Source of the DNA: Asaia bogorensis
GTDB taxonomy: Bacteria > Pseudomonadota > Alphaproteobacteria > Acetobacterales > Acetobacteraceae
Assembly (NCBI GenBank): GCA_945897825.1
Contig: CAMDGX010000003.1
Location: 29,162 to 93,161, forward strand
DNA: 64,000 bases
Reading direction: 5' to 3'
Shown piece by piece: positions 27,230-37,559 of the stretch. The first letter of the stretch is position 1; each line of letters opens with the position of its first letter. The notes beneath the pieces were generated by a model. The model was not told where the DNA came from, did not search any database, and was given only the letters and a program-made list of their open reading frames with translations. Position numbers and translations under genes: made by a program.

Positions 27230-27231
27230 GG

Positions 27232-27717
27232 TCAGGACGCGGCCCCCAGGAATCGCGCGGCGCCGATCTGCAGCAGCGCAGCCGCGGCGGCCTCGGCGCC
27301 CTTGTTGTGCCCGTCAGCCCCCGAGCGCGCGATCGCCTGCGCCTCGGTCGCCACGGTCAGCAGGCCGTTGCCCAGGCAAAGCGTGTGGTCCAGCGCGACC
27401 CGGGTGAGCGCCTGCATCGCCTCGCGGCAAACATGCTCGTAGTGGTCGGTCTCGCCCTTGACCACGCAGCCCAGCGCCACGAACCCGTCATAGGCCCGGT
27501 CGCCCTTCACCGCGAACTGGATCGCCGCCGCCAGTTCGAGCGCGCCGGCGACATCCAGCACATCGGCGGTGCCGCCCGCCTCGGCGATGATGCGCAGCGC
27601 CCCGTCGCGCAGCCCGTCGACGATCTGCGTGTAGTACGGCGCGCGCACCACCAGCATGCGCGGCGGGCGCCCGGCGATGCTGGGTGCTGTGGGCAGCTTG
27701 GCGTCGACGGTGCTCAT
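27232..27717 (-). CDS. ribH: 6,7-dimethyl-8-ribityllumazine synthase
   Basis: 161-residue enzyme that makes lumazine from the pyrimidine and butanone-phosphate precursors of riboflavin. VVRAPYYTQIVDGLRDGA, GALELAAAIQF, ALGCVVKGETDHYEHVCREA (catalytic His in the loop) and GNGLLTV are family hallmarks. Forms an icosahedral or pentameric assembly in relatives. Confidence 0.95.
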   Translation of the reverse strand: MSTVDAKLPTAPSIAGRPPRMLVVRAPYYTQIVDGLRDGALRIIAEAGGTADVLDVAGALELAAAIQFAVKGDRAYDGFVALGCVVKGETDHYEHVCREAMQALTRVALDHTLCLGNGLLTVATEAQAIARSGADGHNKGAEAAAAALLQIGAARFLGAAS

Positions 27718-27747
27718 CGCATGGTGCTCATTGGAACTGGCCTCGTC

Positions 27748-28866
27748 TTACAGGTCGTCGATCGGGCGTTGGTCGACGATGTTCAGGCCGTAGCCCTCGA
27801 TGCCGATGATCGTGCGCGGGTGGTTGGACAGCAGGACCAGGTCGCGCACGCCGAGATCCAGCAGGATCTGCGCGCCGATGCCATAGTCGCGCAGCTCGTT
27901 GCGCGGGCGCTCCGCGGCCGAAAGCTGGCGCACACGCTCCGAAATGGTCGTGGCCCGCATCTCGCGCAACAGCACCACCGCTCCCCGGCCCTCGCGCGCG
28001 ATGAATTCCATCGACTTGGTCAGCGCCCCGCGCGTCGAATCGCCCAGCAGGTCGTTCAGCAGGTCCACGCCATGCATGCGCACCGGCACCGGCCCGGGCG
28101 CGGCAAGGTCGCCCTTCACCAGCACCAGGTGCTCGGCATGCTCGATCGTGTTCACATAGACGATCAGTTTCCACTCGCCGCCCACCGCATGGGTCAGCAT
28201 CCCCTCCGTCACCCGGCGCACCAGCCGCTCGGTGCGGCGCCGATGGGCGATCAGGTCGGCGATGGTGCCGAGCTTCAGGTTGTGGTGCTGCGCGAAGGTC
28301 ACCAAGTCCGGCAGGCGGGCCATGGTGCCGTCGTCATTCATGATCTCGCAGATCACCCCCGCGGGGCTCAGCCCGGCGAGGCGGGAGATGTCCACCGCCG
28401 CCTCGGTGTGCCCGGCGCGGACCAGCGTGCCGCCCTCGCGCGCCATCAGCGGGAACACGTGCCCAGGCGTGACAATCTCCTCCCGCCGGCTCTCCGCGTT
28501 GATCGCGACCGCAATGGTCCTCGCCCGGTCATGCGCGGAAATCCCGGTGGTCACCCCGTCGCGCGCCTCGATCGATACCGTGAAGGCAGTGGTATGGCGC
28601 GTGCCGTTCGACTGGCTCATCAGCGGCAGGCCAAGCTGCTCTACCCGCTGGCGGGTCATCGCGAGGCAGATCAGGCCGCGGGCATGGCGGGCCATGAAGT
28701 TCACCGCGTCAGGCGTCGCGAACTGGGCGGGGATCACCAGGTCGCCCTCGTTCTCCCGGTCCTCGTCATCGACCAGGATGAACATGCGCCCGGCGCGCGC
28801 CTCCTCGATCAGCTCCTCGGCGGAAGCGAGGTATTGCGAGAGGGATTTGGTCAGGATCTGGCTCAT
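27748..28866 (-). CDS. ribB: 3,4-dihydroxy-2-butanone 4-phosphate synthase fused to a degenerate GTP cyclohydrolase II domain (RibBX type)
   Basis: 372 residues. The N-terminal half is an intact RibB: FILVDDEDRENEGDLVIPAQ, GTRHTTAFTVSIEA and GHTEAAVDISRLAG. The C-terminal half aligns with GTP cyclohydrolase II (HAEHLVLVKGDLAAPGPVPVRMHGVDLLND) but has none of the three zinc-binding cysteines of RibA: where RibA has a CLTGD...CDCG pattern this has LLNDLLGDSTRG. This is the RibBX arrangement known from Proteobacteria; a separate RibA must supply GTP cyclohydrolase. ATG 28866 is 10 bases before the ribE end. Confidence 0.92.
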   Translation of the reverse strand: MSQILTKSLSQYLASAEELIEEARAGRMFILVDDEDRENEGDLVIPAQFATPDAVNFMARHARGLICLAMTRQRVEQLGLPLMSQSNGTRHTTAFTVSIEARDGVTTGISAHDRARTIAVAINAESRREEIVTPGHVFPLMAREGGTLVRAGHTEAAVDISRLAGLSPAGVICEIMNDDGTMARLPDLVTFAQHHNLKLGTIADLIAHRRRTERLVRRVTEGMLTHAVGGEWKLIVYVNTIEHAEHLVLVKGDLAAPGPVPVRMHGVDLLNDLLGDSTRGALTKSMEFIAREGRGAVVLLREMRATTISERVRQLSAAERPRNELRDYGIGAQILLDLGVRDLVLLSNHPRTIIGIEGYGLNIVDQRPIDDL

Positions 28867-28876
28867 CGCGTCTGCC

Positions 28877-29485
28877 TCAGGAGGAATAGGCCGCAAGCCG
28901 GGCCACATAGCGCGCCACGGTGTCGATCTCGATATTGACCCGGTCGCCCGGCTTGAGAAGGCCGAAACCCGTCACCTCTGCCGTGTGCGGGATGATGTTC
29001 ACGCCAAATGTGTCGCCATCGACCTCGTTCACAGTCAAGGATACACCGTCGATCGCCACCGACCCCTTCGGCGCGATGAACCGCGCGATCGCGGACGGAA
29101 CGCGGAACGTCCAGCGCGTCGAGCCCTGGTCCGCCACGGCTGACAGCACCTCGCCCAGACCATCGACATGCCCGGCAACGATATGCCCGCCCAGCTCGTC
29201 GCCGACCTTCAGCGGGCGTTCGAGGTTCACCCGCGTGCCGGGCTTCCAGCCGCCCAGCGTGGTCTTGGACAGCGTCTCGGCCGAGGCGGTCACCGCGAAC
29301 CAGTCGGCCCCCAGCTCGACGGCCGTGAGGCAGCAGCCATTGCAGGCGATCGAGGCGCCCAGCGGAATGCTCGCCATGTCGGCCCAGCCGGCCGGCACAC
29401 CGACCACCAGCCGCATGTCCTGCCCGCCGCCGATCGGCGTGACGGCGCGGACCTCGCCGAGTCCGGTGACGATTCCGGTGAACAT
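28877..29485 (-). CDS. ribE: Riboflavin synthase subunit alpha
   Basis: 202 residues, two lumazine-binding repeats. Starts [12 protein letters not shown]; the catalytic region NGCCLTAVEL in repeat 1 and DGVSLTVNEVDG in repeat 2 are conserved, as is GGHIVAGHVDG. Dismutates lumazine to riboflavin. Its start overlaps the ribD stop by one base. Confidence 0.95.
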   Translation of the reverse strand: MFTGIVTGLGEVRAVTPIGGGQDMRLVVGVPAGWADMASIPLGASIACNGCCLTAVELGADWFAVTASAETLSKTTLGGWKPGTRVNLERPLKVGDELGGHIVAGHVDGLGEVLSAVADQGSTRWTFRVPSAIARFIAPKGSVAIDGVSLTVNEVDGDTFGVNIIPHTAEVTGFGLLKPGDRVNIEIDTVARYVARLAAYSS

Positions 29486-30615
29486 CAGACCTTCGCTCCC
29501 CCTGCCGCGTCGCTCGCGCGAACATACTCGCTGAGCAGGTCCGCGCCCACCGCCCGGCTGCTGACCCGCTCGAAGCGCTGCATCTGCGCCAGGCGCTCCA
29601 CCCCGAAGGCCTGCGCCGCCGGCCACCCATCGCCGCCCATCACGGAGGGGGCATGGAACCAGGCCAGCCGGTCCACCAGGTCGTCGCGCAGCAGCGCCGC
29701 CGCCAACTGCGCGCCGCCCTCCACCAGCAGCCGGGTGACGCCGCGCTCGGCCAGCGCCGAGAGCCCCTGGCGCAAATCCACCCCCGCCGGCGAATCGCCC
29801 ACGCGGACCACCGCCACCCCGGCGGACTCCAGCGCCGCGGCGCGGTGCGGATCGATGCGCGCGCCCGCCAGCACCCAAGTCGGCACCGACGCCGCCGTGG
29901 CCACCAGCCGGCAGGTCAGCGGCAGGCGCAAATGGCTGTCGGCCACCACGCGCACCATCGGCACGCTCTTGAAACCGGGGATGCGGCAAGTGAGGTCAGG
30001 ATTGTCGGCCAGCACCGTGCCCACGCCGACCAGGATCGCGTCATGCCGCCCGCGCAGCGCGTGGGACATGCGCCGCGCCGGCTCGCCGGTGATCCACTGG
30101 CTCTCGCCGCCGCGCGTGGCAATCCGCCCGTCGAGCGTGGAGGCAAGCTTCAGCGTCACCAGTGGACGGCTGCGCTGCACGCGGCTGAAGAACCCGGCGA
30201 CCACGTCGCCCGCCTCCTCCTCCAGCACGCCGACCTCGACGGCAACCCCCGCCGCCCGTAGCCGCGCCAGCCCCGCCCCGTTCACCCGCGGATCGGGATC
30301 GCGCACCCCCACCACCACCCGCGCCACCCCGGCGGCGATCAGCGCATCAGTGCACGGAGGCGTGCGGCCATGGAAACAGCACGGCTCCAGCGTCACATAG
30401 GCCGTCGCCCCGCGCGCCGCCGCCCCGGCCATGGCCAGCGCCTGCGGCTCGGCATGCGGCCGGCCGCCCTGGGCCGTCGTCGCCCGCCCGACCACCCGCC
30501 CATCCTTGACGATCACGCAGCCGACCGACGGGTTCGGCCAGGTGCGCCCGTTGCCCCGGCGGGCCAGCGCCAGTGCCGCGCGCATATGCCCGATATCATC
30601 GGCCGGCGCGCTCAT
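29485..30615 (-). CDS. ribD: Bifunctional pyrimidine deaminase/reductase
   Basis: 376 residues. N-terminal deaminase domain with zinc site HAEPQAL and [16 protein letters not shown]-terminal NADPH-dependent reductase with [14 protein letters not shown] and SQWITG, then [14 protein letters not shown]. Performs the second and third steps of riboflavin synthesis. Overlaps nrdR by 4 bases, so it is translationally coupled to it. Confidence 0.95.
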   Translation of the reverse strand: MSAPADDIGHMRAALALARRGNGRTWPNPSVGCVIVKDGRVVGRATTAQGGRPHAEPQALAMAGAAARGATAYVTLEPCCFHGRTPPCTDALIAAGVARVVVGVRDPDPRVNGAGLARLRAAGVAVEVGVLEEEAGDVVAGFFSRVQRSRPLVTLKLASTLDGRIATRGGESQWITGEPARRMSHALRGRHDAILVGVGTVLADNPDLTCRIPGFKSVPMVRVVADSHLRLPLTCRLVATAASVPTWVLAGARIDPHRAAALESAGVAVVRVGDSPAGVDLRQGLSALAERGVTRLLVEGGAQLAAALLRDDLVDRLAWFHAPSVMGGDGWPAAQAFGVERLAQMQRFERVSSRAVGADLLSEYVRASDAAGGAKV

Positions 30616-31100
30616 GGCTTCGGGGCAGGCTCCGCCGCGCCATCGCCCTCCTCCGCGCCGAGCCTGTCCAGGAAGGTCTCGAAGTCCTTGGCCTCGCGGA
30701 AATCTCGATACACCGAGGCGAAGCGGACATAGGCCACCTCGTCCACCTCGCGCAGCGCCGCCATCACCGCCTCGCCGATCTGCTTGGACGCCACGTCGCT
30801 CTCGCCGGACGCCTCAAGCTGGCGCACGATGCCGTTTACGATCCGCTCCAGCCGTTCCTCGCCCACCGGCCGCTTGCGCACCGCCACGCGCACCGAGCGC
30901 ACCAGCTTGTCGCGGTCGAACGGCACCCGCCGCCCATCGGCCTTCACCACCACCAGCTCGCGCAGCTGCACGCGCTCGATCGTGGTGAAGCGCTGGGTGC
31001 AGGCGGGGCAGAAACGGCGCCTTCGGATCGTCATGCCGTCGTCGCTCGGCCGGCTGTCCTTCACCTGGGTCTCGTCATGGCCGCAGAAGGGACAGCGCAT
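30612..31100 (-). CDS. nrdR: Transcriptional repressor NrdR
   Basis: 162 residues. A zinc ribbon at the N-terminus (CPFCGH and [13 protein letters not shown]) followed by an ATP-cone domain ([19 protein letters not shown]). Represses ribonucleotide reductase genes by sensing ATP/dATP. Typical position between glyA and ribD. Confidence 0.96.
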   Translation of the reverse strand: MRCPFCGHDETQVKDSRPSDDGMTIRRRRFCPACTQRFTTIERVQLRELVVVKADGRRVPFDRDKLVRSVRVAVRKRPVGEERLERIVNGIVRQLEASGESDVASKQIGEAVMAALREVDEVAYVRFASVYRDFREAKDFETFLDRLGAEEGDGAAEPAPKP

Positions 31101-31109
31101 CGGCGTGGC

Positions 31110-32411
31110 TTACCGGGCGTAGATCGGAAAGCGGGCGCACAGTTCCTTCACCCGCGCGCCGACAGCTGCCTCGACAACCGCATTGCTGCCGTCGTTGGAG
31201 GCGGCGAGCCCGTCGAGCACCTCGCCGATCATCCGCCCGATCTCCTGGAACTCCGCCACGCCGAACCCGCGCGTCGTCCCGGCCGGCGTGCCAAGCCGCA
31301 CGCCCGAGGTGATCGCCGGCTTCTCCGGGTCGAACGGGATCGCGTTCTTGTTCGCCGTCATGTGCGCCCGTTCGAGCGACGCCTCGGCCGCCTTGCCGGT
31401 CACCCGCTTGGGCCGCAAATCGACCAGCATCAGGTGGCTGTCCGTCCCGCCGGTCACGATCGCCAGCCCCTGCTCCACCAGCGTCGCCGCCAGCGCACGG
31501 GCATTGTCGATAACGGCTTGCTGATAGATCTTGAACTCCGGCCGCAGCGCCTCGCCGAACGCCACCGCCTTGCCGGCGATCACATGCATCAACGGCCCGC
31601 CCTGCAGCCCCGGGAACACCGCCGAGTTGAACTTCTTCCCCAGCGCCTCGTCGTTCGAGAGGATCATCCCCCCGCGCGGCCCGCGCAGCGTCTTGTGCGT
31701 CGTCGTCGTCACCACATGCGCGTGCGGCAGCGGGCTCGGGAACACCCCGGCTGCCACCAGTCCGGCGAAATGCGCCATGTCCACCATGAACAGCGCGCCC
31801 ACCTCGTCGGCCACCCGGCGGATGCGCGCGAAATCGATCACCCGTGGATAGGCCGAGCCGCCCGCGATGATCAGCTTCGGCTTCTCCGCCCGCGCCAGCG
31901 ATTCGAGCTGCTCATAGTCCAGCAGCCCGTCCTCGCGCCGCACGCCGTACTGCACCGCGCGGAACCACTTGCCCGACAGGTTCGGCGCCGCCCCATGCGT
32001 CAGGTGCCCGCCCGCATCCAGGCTCATGCCCAGGATGGTATCGCCGGGCTTCACCAGCGCCAGGAACACCGCCTGATTCGCCTGCGCGCCCGAATGCGGC
32101 TGCACATTGGCATAGGCGCACCCAAACAGCTGCTTCGCCCGCTCCATCGCCAGCGTCTCGGCGACATCTACCTCGACGCACCCGCCGTAATATCGCCGTC
32201 CAGGATACCCCTCGGCATACTTGTTGGTCAGCACCGAGCCCTGTGCCTCCATCACCGCGGCGGAGACGATGTTCTCGCTGGCGATCAGCTCGATGCCGTC
32301 CTGCTGGCGCACCAGCTCGCGCCCGATGGCGGCCGCCAGCTCGGGGTCGGTCTCGGCGAGGCTGGCGCCGAAGAAGCGCTGCAACGAGCCATGATGTGCG
32401 CGGTCGTTCAT
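31110..32411 (-). CDS. glyA: Serine hydroxymethyltransferase
   Basis: 433-residue PLP enzyme that interconverts serine and glycine and charges tetrahydrofolate with one-carbon units. [35 protein letters not shown] and the PLP lysine in [14 protein letters not shown] are present. ATG 32411 is the conserved start; the frame upstream is not coding. Confidence 0.97.
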   Translation of the reverse strand: MNDRAHHGSLQRFFGASLAETDPELAAAIGRELVRQQDGIELIASENIVSAAVMEAQGSVLTNKYAEGYPGRRYYGGCVEVDVAETLAMERAKQLFGCAYANVQPHSGAQANQAVFLALVKPGDTILGMSLDAGGHLTHGAAPNLSGKWFRAVQYGVRREDGLLDYEQLESLARAEKPKLIIAGGSAYPRVIDFARIRRVADEVGALFMVDMAHFAGLVAAGVFPSPLPHAHVVTTTTHKTLRGPRGGMILSNDEALGKKFNSAVFPGLQGGPLMHVIAGKAVAFGEALRPEFKIYQQAVIDNARALAATLVEQGLAIVTGGTDSHLMLVDLRPKRVTGKAAEASLERAHMTANKNAIPFDPEKPAITSGVRLGTPAGTTRGFGVAEFQEIGRMIGEVLDGLAASNDGSNAVVEAAVGARVKELCARFPIYAR

Positions 32412-32446
32412 GCCCACTCCTCTGGGTGCGGAGAAAGAGCCGCGTT

Positions 32447-32935
32447 CTAGACGGTTGTGCCCTGGACGGCGAGCATTATGGCTGGGGCCAGCTTGTCCAG
32501 CCGCTGCATGTGCCGCCCGCCCTCGAACGCGGTGCCGAGGAACACGCGCAGGATCTCCCGCGCCGTCGCCTCGTCGATCAGCCGCGCGCCCAGGGCAATG
32601 ACGTTGGCGTCGTTGTGCTCGCGGCAGAGTCGCGCCGTGGTGGTCTCGCTGGCCACCGCGCAGCGGATGCCGGGATGGCGGTTGGCGGCGATCGCCATCC
32701 CCACGCCGGACCCGCAAATCAGCACGCCACGCTGCGCCCGCCCCTCTTCCACCGCTGCGCACACCGCATGGGCGAAATCGGGATAGTCGACGCGGCTGTC
32801 GTCATGCGTGCCCATGTCCAGCACCGCATACCCCGCGCCACGCAGCGCATCGGCCAGGGCGCGCTTCAGCGCGGGTCCGGCGTGGTCGCAGCCGATGGCG
32901 ATCGTGGGCAGGGGCTCTGTATCCATGATCGTCAC
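32447..32935 (-). CDS. rpiB: Ribose 5-phosphate isomerase B
   Basis: 162 residues. [13 protein letters not shown] at the start and [22 protein letters not shown] (split: [16 protein letters not shown] with catalytic Cys) are RpiB hallmarks. Interconverts ribose 5-phosphate and ribulose 5-phosphate, supplying the riboflavin precursor used by the neighbouring ribBX and ribH. First gene of the minus-strand run. Confidence 0.94.
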   Translation of the reverse strand: MTIMDTEPLPTIAIGCDHAGPALKRALADALRGAGYAVLDMGTHDDSRVDYPDFAHAVCAAVEEGRAQRGVLICGSGVGMAIAANRHPGIRCAVASETTTARLCREHNDANVIALGARLIDEATAREILRVFLGTAFEGGRHMQRLDKLAPAIMLAVQGTTV

Positions 32936-33072
32936 TTATCACGCGCCCGTGCGCGCCGGGAATTGCCCGCGCCGTCCCGCGCCGCAATGCCGCCATGTTC
33001 GGGCGTGGGGCGCGGTTGGCAAATCCTGCCTCCCTGGCCAGTATGCCGCCGCATCCAGGGGGACCACACCAC

Positions 33073-33996
33073 ATGCGCATTCTCGTGCTCGGCGCCGGCG
33101 GCATCGGCGGCTACTTCGGCGGACGCGCGGCCGCCGGCGGCGCAGACGTCACCTTCCTCGTCCGCCCCCGGCGCGCCCAGCAGATCGCCGCCAACGGCCT
33201 GGTGATCAAGAGCCCGCTCGGCGACGCCACCATCGCCGCCAAGACCGTTCTCGCCGAGACCGTGAAGCCCGGCTGGGACGCAATCATCCTGTCCTGCAAG
33301 GCCTACGACCTCGACAGCGCCATCGCCGCCATCCGCCCCGCCGCCCCCGGCGCGAAGGTCATTCCGCAGCTCAACGGCATGAAGCACCTGGACCGCCTCG
33401 AATCCGAGTTCGGCGCCGACGCCGTCCTCGGCGGCATGACCGGCATCGCCGTGACGCTGGATGACGACGGCACCGTGCGCCACCTCAACAACATGGCCAG
33501 CTTCGCCTACGGGCCCCGCCTGCCCGCCCAGGCCGAATTCTGCAACGCCCTCCAGCCCCACCTCGCGAAAGGCGGCTTCGACCTCGCCAACTCGCCCGAG
33601 ATCATGCAGGTCATGTGGGAGAAATGGGTCTTCCTCTGCTCCATCGCCGGCATGAACTGCCTGTTCCGCGGCAATGTCGGCAGCATCGTCAGCGCGACGG
33701 ACGACGCCGCCGGCCTGATGCTCGCCATGGTCGATGAATGCACCGCCGTCGCCACCGCCGCCGGCTTCAAGCCCCGCCCCGCCGCCGACGCCCGCGCCCG
33801 CACCCAGCTCTCCGACCCCAAGGGCCAGTGGATGGCCTCCATGCTGCGCGACCTGCAGAAGGGCGGCGCGGTCGAGGCCGACCACGTGGTCGGCGACATG
33901 CTGGCCCGCGCCAAGGCATTCGGCACGCCGCACACCATGCTCGCGACCGCCTACACCCACCTCAAGGTCTACGAGGCGTCGCGCCCCGCCCGCTAA
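33073..33996 (+). CDS. 2-dehydropantoate 2-reductase family protein (ApbA/PanE)
   Basis: 307 residues. N-terminal Rossmann domain with MRILVLGAGGIGGYFGGRAA, then SCKAYDLDSAI and QLNGMKHLDRLES, and a helical C-terminal domain (WEKWVFLCSIAGMNCLFRGNVG), the ketopantoate reductase fold with the conserved Lys and Asn. May make pantoate or act on another 2-oxo acid; many genomes hold several paralogues. Stands alone, divergent from rpiB. Confidence 0.88.
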   Translation: MRILVLGAGGIGGYFGGRAAAGGADVTFLVRPRRAQQIAANGLVIKSPLGDATIAAKTVLAETVKPGWDAIILSCKAYDLDSAIAAIRPAAPGAKVIPQLNGMKHLDRLESEFGADAVLGGMTGIAVTLDDDGTVRHLNNMASFAYGPRLPAQAEFCNALQPHLAKGGFDLANSPEIMQVMWEKWVFLCSIAGMNCLFRGNVGSIVSATDDAAGLMLAMVDECTAVATAAGFKPRPAADARARTQLSDPKGQWMASMLRDLQKGGAVEADHVVGDMLARAKAFGTPHTMLATAYTHLKVYEASRPAR

Positions 33997-34030
33997 AGGG
34001 CGGCTCCACCGCCCGGCGCGCCGGCAAAGC

Positions 34031-34216
34031 CTACTTCCCCACGGCCTTGCCCACCGCCGCCTTGCCCACCGCCGCCTTGCCCACCGCCGCCTTGCGCAGG
34101 GCCGCCTTGCGCTTGCGGCGCTCTTTCAGCCAAGGGCCGTAGTACTTCCGCGTATAGACCAAGGTCGTCAGCAGCCAGATCGCCAGTGCACCCAGCGCGA
34201 TGTACCACGACAGCAT
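34031..34216 (-). CDS. Small membrane protein with AAVGK repeats
   Basis: 61 residues. One membrane helix (LSWYIALGALAIWLLTTLVY, residues 2-21), a strongly basic stretch (KERRKRKAALRK) and a tail of KAAVG pentads: KAAVGKAAVGKAAVGKAVGK. The tail is coded by a 15-base tandem repeat at 34038-34090. Start ATG 34216 lies eight bases after the stop of the hydrolase gene, so it is the last gene of the metal-importer run. No family recognised. Confidence 0.6.
   Translation of the reverse strand: MLSWYIALGALAIWLLTTLVYTRKYYGPWLKERRKRKAALRKAAVGKAAVGKAAVGKAVGK
34035..34092. repeat. Short tandem repeat, 15-bp unit
   Basis: Near-perfect tandem copies of GCCTTGCCCACCGCC in the plus strand, about four units, coding the KAAVG pentads of the small membrane protein. 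Number of units could vary between strains by slippage. Confidence 0.85.
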
Positions 34217-34224
34217 GACCCCTC

Positions 34225-35016
34225 CTATCGCGCCGCGGGCAGTGCGGCGAGGAACGCCGGCACGCGGGCCAGCGCATCCTCCCGCGCCGCCCGATCGCCG
34301 CCCACATGCACCACCCCATCGCCGCGCTGGCTGGACGGGATGTTGCGCATTTGCCGCACCGGGATATCGACGTCGAAATTGTGCCACGCACCGGGATAGG
34401 CGACGAAACTCACCACCGTTCCCGCCTCCTCCGCCAGCGCCCGGCACGGCCTGATCGGCGTCCAGTCGTCCGCCTCGCCATGCAGCAGCAGCATCGGCGC
34501 CACCGGCTGCCACCCGCCCAGTCGCGCCGCCGCCCCGCATCCGGGATAGAATGCCACCAGCCCGCGGATCAACCCGCGCCGAGTCGGGTGGTCGCGCCCG
34601 GCCGCCAGCACCGTGCTGCCGCCATGCGACCATCCCATCAGCACCACGCCGCCGGGCGGCGTCCCTGGCCGGTCGGCAAGCCACTGCGCCGCCGCCAGCG
34701 CATCGCGCCGCCGCAGCCCCACGGCCGACACAGCGCGTTGCGATTCCCGGCACTGCGAACCCAGCCCGCGCGAGCCGAAGCTGTCGGGGAACAGCACGAT
34801 ATGCCCGCGCCCGCGCAGCAACTCCCCCCATTGCGCGTCGCGCTGCGCATATGGCCCCCCGCAGCCATGCAGCGCGACGATCGCCGGTGCCACGGCCGCG
34901 CCCTCCGGCAGTAGCAACTCCGCCCGCAGCACCACGCCCTCCGGCCCTGGCAGGGTCACGGTCTCGCTCCGTGCCGGAGCAGCGATCAGCAGCAGGAACA
35001 GCACAAACACACGCAT
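34225..35016 (-). CDS. Secreted dienelactone hydrolase-family protein
   Basis: 263 residues. Signal peptide MRVFVLFLLLIAAPARS, then an alpha/beta-hydrolase: oxyanion region ALHGCGGPY, nucleophile Ser in LMGWSHGGSTVLA, Asp in HGEADDWTPI and His in YPGAWHNFD. Likely periplasmic. Substrate unknown. ATG 35016 preferred to GTG 35025. It starts 10 bases after the end of the second metal permease, so it is probably co-transcribed with the importer. Confidence 0.85.
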   Translation of the reverse strand: MRVFVLFLLLIAAPARSETVTLPGPEGVVLRAELLLPEGAAVAPAIVALHGCGGPYAQRDAQWGELLRGRGHIVLFPDSFGSRGLGSQCRESQRAVSAVGLRRRDALAAAQWLADRPGTPPGGVVLMGWSHGGSTVLAAGRDHPTRRGLIRGLVAFYPGCGAAARLGGWQPVAPMLLLHGEADDWTPIRPCRALAEEAGTVVSFVAYPGAWHNFDVDIPVRQMRNIPSSQRGDGVVHVGGDRAAREDALARVPAFLAALPAAR

Positions 35017-35026
35017 GCGCGCCACC

Positions 35027-35839
35027 CTAGCGCACCACGCGCCGCCCGATCCACAGCGCCGGCAGGAAACACACCGCCTGCAACACCACGATCAACGGCG
35101 CCGTCGCCACGTCCAGGTGGAAGCTCGCCAGCACCCCCAGCACGCTCGCGCCGACCGACACAAAGGCCGCCACCGCGATCATCGCATCGAACCGCCGCGT
35201 CGCCACGAAGCCGATCGCCCCGGGCGCGATCAGCATCGCCACCACCAGCACGATCCCCGCCGCCGACAACGCCGCCACGATCACCAGCGCGAGCCCCACC
35301 AGCAGCGCGATCTCCAGTCGCTTCGCATCCAGCCCGATCGCCCGCGCATGCCCGGGGTCGAAGCACACCAGGAACAGGTCCCGCCGCCGCAGCAGCGCCA
35401 GCACCACCACCGGCACCACGACAAGGCCCGTCTCCACCACCTCGCGCCACGAAACGCCCAGCACATTGCCGAACAGCACGTGGTTCAGGTGCTGGTCGGT
35501 ATCCACCTTCACGAACAGCACCAGCCCGGCCGCGAACATCCCCGCGAACACGATCGCCAGCACCGCATCCTCGCGCACCCGCGAATTGCGCCGGATATAC
35601 CCGGTCGCCAACGCGCACCCGAGCCCCGCCACCAGCGCCCCCAGCTTCATCGGCAGCCCGCCCAAATGCGCCAGCACGATCCCCGGCAACACGGCATGGG
35701 AGACGGCGTCCCCCATCAGCGACCACCCCTTCAGCACCAGGTAGCAGGACAGCACCGCGCACGCCCCGCCCACCAGCACCGCCACGATCAGCGCCCGCTG
35801 CATGAACTCATGCGCCAGCGGCGCGGTCAGCCACTCCAT
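35027..35839 (-). CDS. Metal ABC transporter permease (ABC-3 family), second subunit
   Basis: 270 residues with eight or nine hydrophobic helices. [25 protein letters not shown] and DPGHARAIGLDAKRLE are hallmarks of ABC-3 permeases for Mn, Zn or Fe. Start ATG shares its last base with the stop of the first permease. Pairs with that subunit in the inner membrane. Confidence 0.92.
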   Translation of the reverse strand: MEWLTAPLAHEFMQRALIVAVLVGGACAVLSCYLVLKGWSLMGDAVSHAVLPGIVLAHLGGLPMKLGALVAGLGCALATGYIRRNSRVREDAVLAIVFAGMFAAGLVLFVKVDTDQHLNHVLFGNVLGVSWREVVETGLVVVPVVVLALLRRRDLFLVCFDPGHARAIGLDAKRLEIALLVGLALVIVAALSAAGIVLVVAMLIAPGAIGFVATRRFDAMIAVAAFVSVGASVLGVLASFHLDVATAPLIVVLQAVCFLPALWIGRRVVR

Positions 35840-36678
35840 CACGCTGCCCGCCGCCACGCCGCCAGCCGCCCATGCTTCGGCGCGAAGGCGAACGCCGCCA
35901 GGAACACCAGCGTCTGCGCCACCACGATCAACCCGCCCGTCGCGCCATCCAGGAAGTAGCTGACATAGGCCCCGATGGCCGCCGTCGCCGTGCCGATCGC
36001 CACCGCCAGCACCAGCATCCGCCCGAACCGGTCGGTCAGCAGATAGGCCGTCGCTCCCGGCGTGACGACCATAGCGATCACCAGGATCGCGCCGACCGTC
36101 TGCAGCGCCGCCACCGTACAGGCGCTCAGCAGCACGAAGAACAGCACCCGCAGCCGCCACGGGTTCAGCCCCACGGCCCGGGCGTGGCTGGCATCGAAGA
36201 ACGCCAGCATCAGGTCGCGCCAGCGCAGCAGCAGAACCGCCAGCGCCGCCCCCGAGATCGCCACCACCTGCACCACGTCCTCGTCGGCAATCGCCAGCAC
36301 ATTGCCCATGATGATCGTCTGCACGCTCACCGACGCCGGATTGACCGACACGATCAGCAACCCGATCGCGAACATCGTCGTGAACACCAGCCCGATCGCC
36401 GCGTCCTCGCGCAGCAGCGTCACCCGCTGCACCGCCGCCATCGCCAGCGCCGCCAGCAGCCCGGCCGCAAACGCCCCGGCCGCATACGGCAGCTTCACCA
36501 GATACGCCACCGCCACCCCTGGCACCACCGCGTGGGACAGCGCATCGCCCATCAGCGACCAGCCCTTCAGCACCAGGTAGCACGACAGGAACGCGCATAC
36601 CCCGCCCACCAGCGCACTCACCCAGATGGCGCGCGCCATGTAGGAATAGGCGAATGGCTCCAGCAGAAGCTCGATCAC
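35839..36678 (-). CDS. Metal ABC transporter permease (ABC-3 family), first subunit
   Basis: 279 residues, same family as the next gene and clearly a paralogue: [25 protein letters not shown] is almost identical in both. [19 protein letters not shown] is the cytoplasmic coupling region. Start overlaps the ATPase stop by 4 bases. Confidence 0.92.
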   Translation of the reverse strand: MIELLLEPFAYSYMARAIWVSALVGGVCAFLSCYLVLKGWSLMGDALSHAVVPGVAVAYLVKLPYAAGAFAAGLLAALAMAAVQRVTLLREDAAIGLVFTTMFAIGLLIVSVNPASVSVQTIIMGNVLAIADEDVVQVVAISGAALAVLLLRWRDLMLAFFDASHARAVGLNPWRLRVLFFVLLSACTVAALQTVGAILVIAMVVTPGATAYLLTDRFGRMLVLAVAIGTATAAIGAYVSYFLDGATGGLIVVAQTLVFLAAFAFAPKHGRLAAWRRAA

Positions 36679-37559
36679 TTCGGCGCCTGCTCCCGCCCCG
36701 GCGGCACCACCGCCTGCTGCCCGCGCGCGCCATACAGCACGAGCGGCCGCTCATCGTCGGTCAGCACCGTCACCTGCCGCGCATCCGCGTCGTCATGCAG
36801 GTCCGTCCCGCCCAACCGCACATGCCGCAGCGCCGCCCCGAAGGTGCGCGCCAGGTTCTCGGTCGTGAACACCGTCTCCGTCGGCCCGAACGCCAGCACG
36901 GTGCGGTTGAACAACACCACCTGGTCGCAGAACTCCGGCACGCTGCCGAGGTTGTGCGTCGAAACCAGCATCAGCCGCCCCTCGTCGCGCATCTCGCGCA
37001 TCAGCCCGACGATCGCCTGCTCGGTGGTCAGGTCGATGCCGGTGAACGGCTCGTCCAGCAGGATCACCTGCGCCCCCTGCGCCAGCGCCCGCGCCAGAAA
37101 GGCCCGCTTCTTCTGCCCGCCGGAAAGCTCGCCGATCTGTCGCTTGCGCAACTCCGCCATCCCGACCCGCGCGAGTGCCGCGTCCACAGCCGCCCGGTCC
37201 GCCGCCCGCGGGATGCGCAGCAGGCCCATGTGCCCGTAGCGCCCCATCATCACCACGTCCTCGACCAGCACCGGGAAGTTCCAGTCCACCTCCTCGCTCT
37301 GCGGCACATAGGCGACCAGCCCGCGCTTGAGCGCCTGCTCCACCGGCAGCCCGCCAATGCGGATCGTCCCGCCGCCACTGGGCACGAAACCCATCAGCGC
37401 CTTGAACAGGCTCGACTTGCCGGAACCGTTCACTCCCACCAGCGCGCAGATCGTCGGCCGGTCGAGCGTGAACGACGCCCGCTCCACCGCCGCCACCCCG
37501 TTGGCATAGCGCACGCTGACATCGGCGACGGCGAGCGACGCGCCGCCGGTCGCCGTCAC
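36675..37559 (-). CDS. Metal ABC transporter ATP-binding protein
   Basis: 294 residues. Walker [10 protein letters not shown], signature [15 protein letters not shown], Walker [13 protein letters not shown], switch His in LVSTHNLGS. Matches MntB/SitB/ZnuC-type ATPases for manganese, iron or zinc. GTG 37559 overlaps the TGA of the binding-protein gene by 4 bases and gives the normal N-terminus. Confidence 0.92.
   Translation of the reverse strand: MTATGGASLAVADVSVRYANGVAAVERASFTLDRPTICALVGVNGSGKSSLFKALMGFVPSGGGTIRIGGLPVEQALKRGLVAYVPQSEEVDWNFPVLVEDVVMMGRYGHMGLLRIPRAADRAAVDAALARVGMAELRKRQIGELSGGQKKRAFLARALAQGAQVILLDEPFTGIDLTTEQAIVGLMREMRDEGRLMLVSTHNLGSVPEFCDQVVLFNRTVLAFGPTETVFTTENLARTFGAALRHVRLGGTDLHDDADARQVTVLTDDERPLVLYGARGQQAVVPPGREQAPK

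Noticed and set aside
28867..33072. FMN riboswitch for the riboflavin genes
   Set aside because: No RFN-type conserved blocks found; the rib genes are tightly packed inside a longer operon with no leader space.
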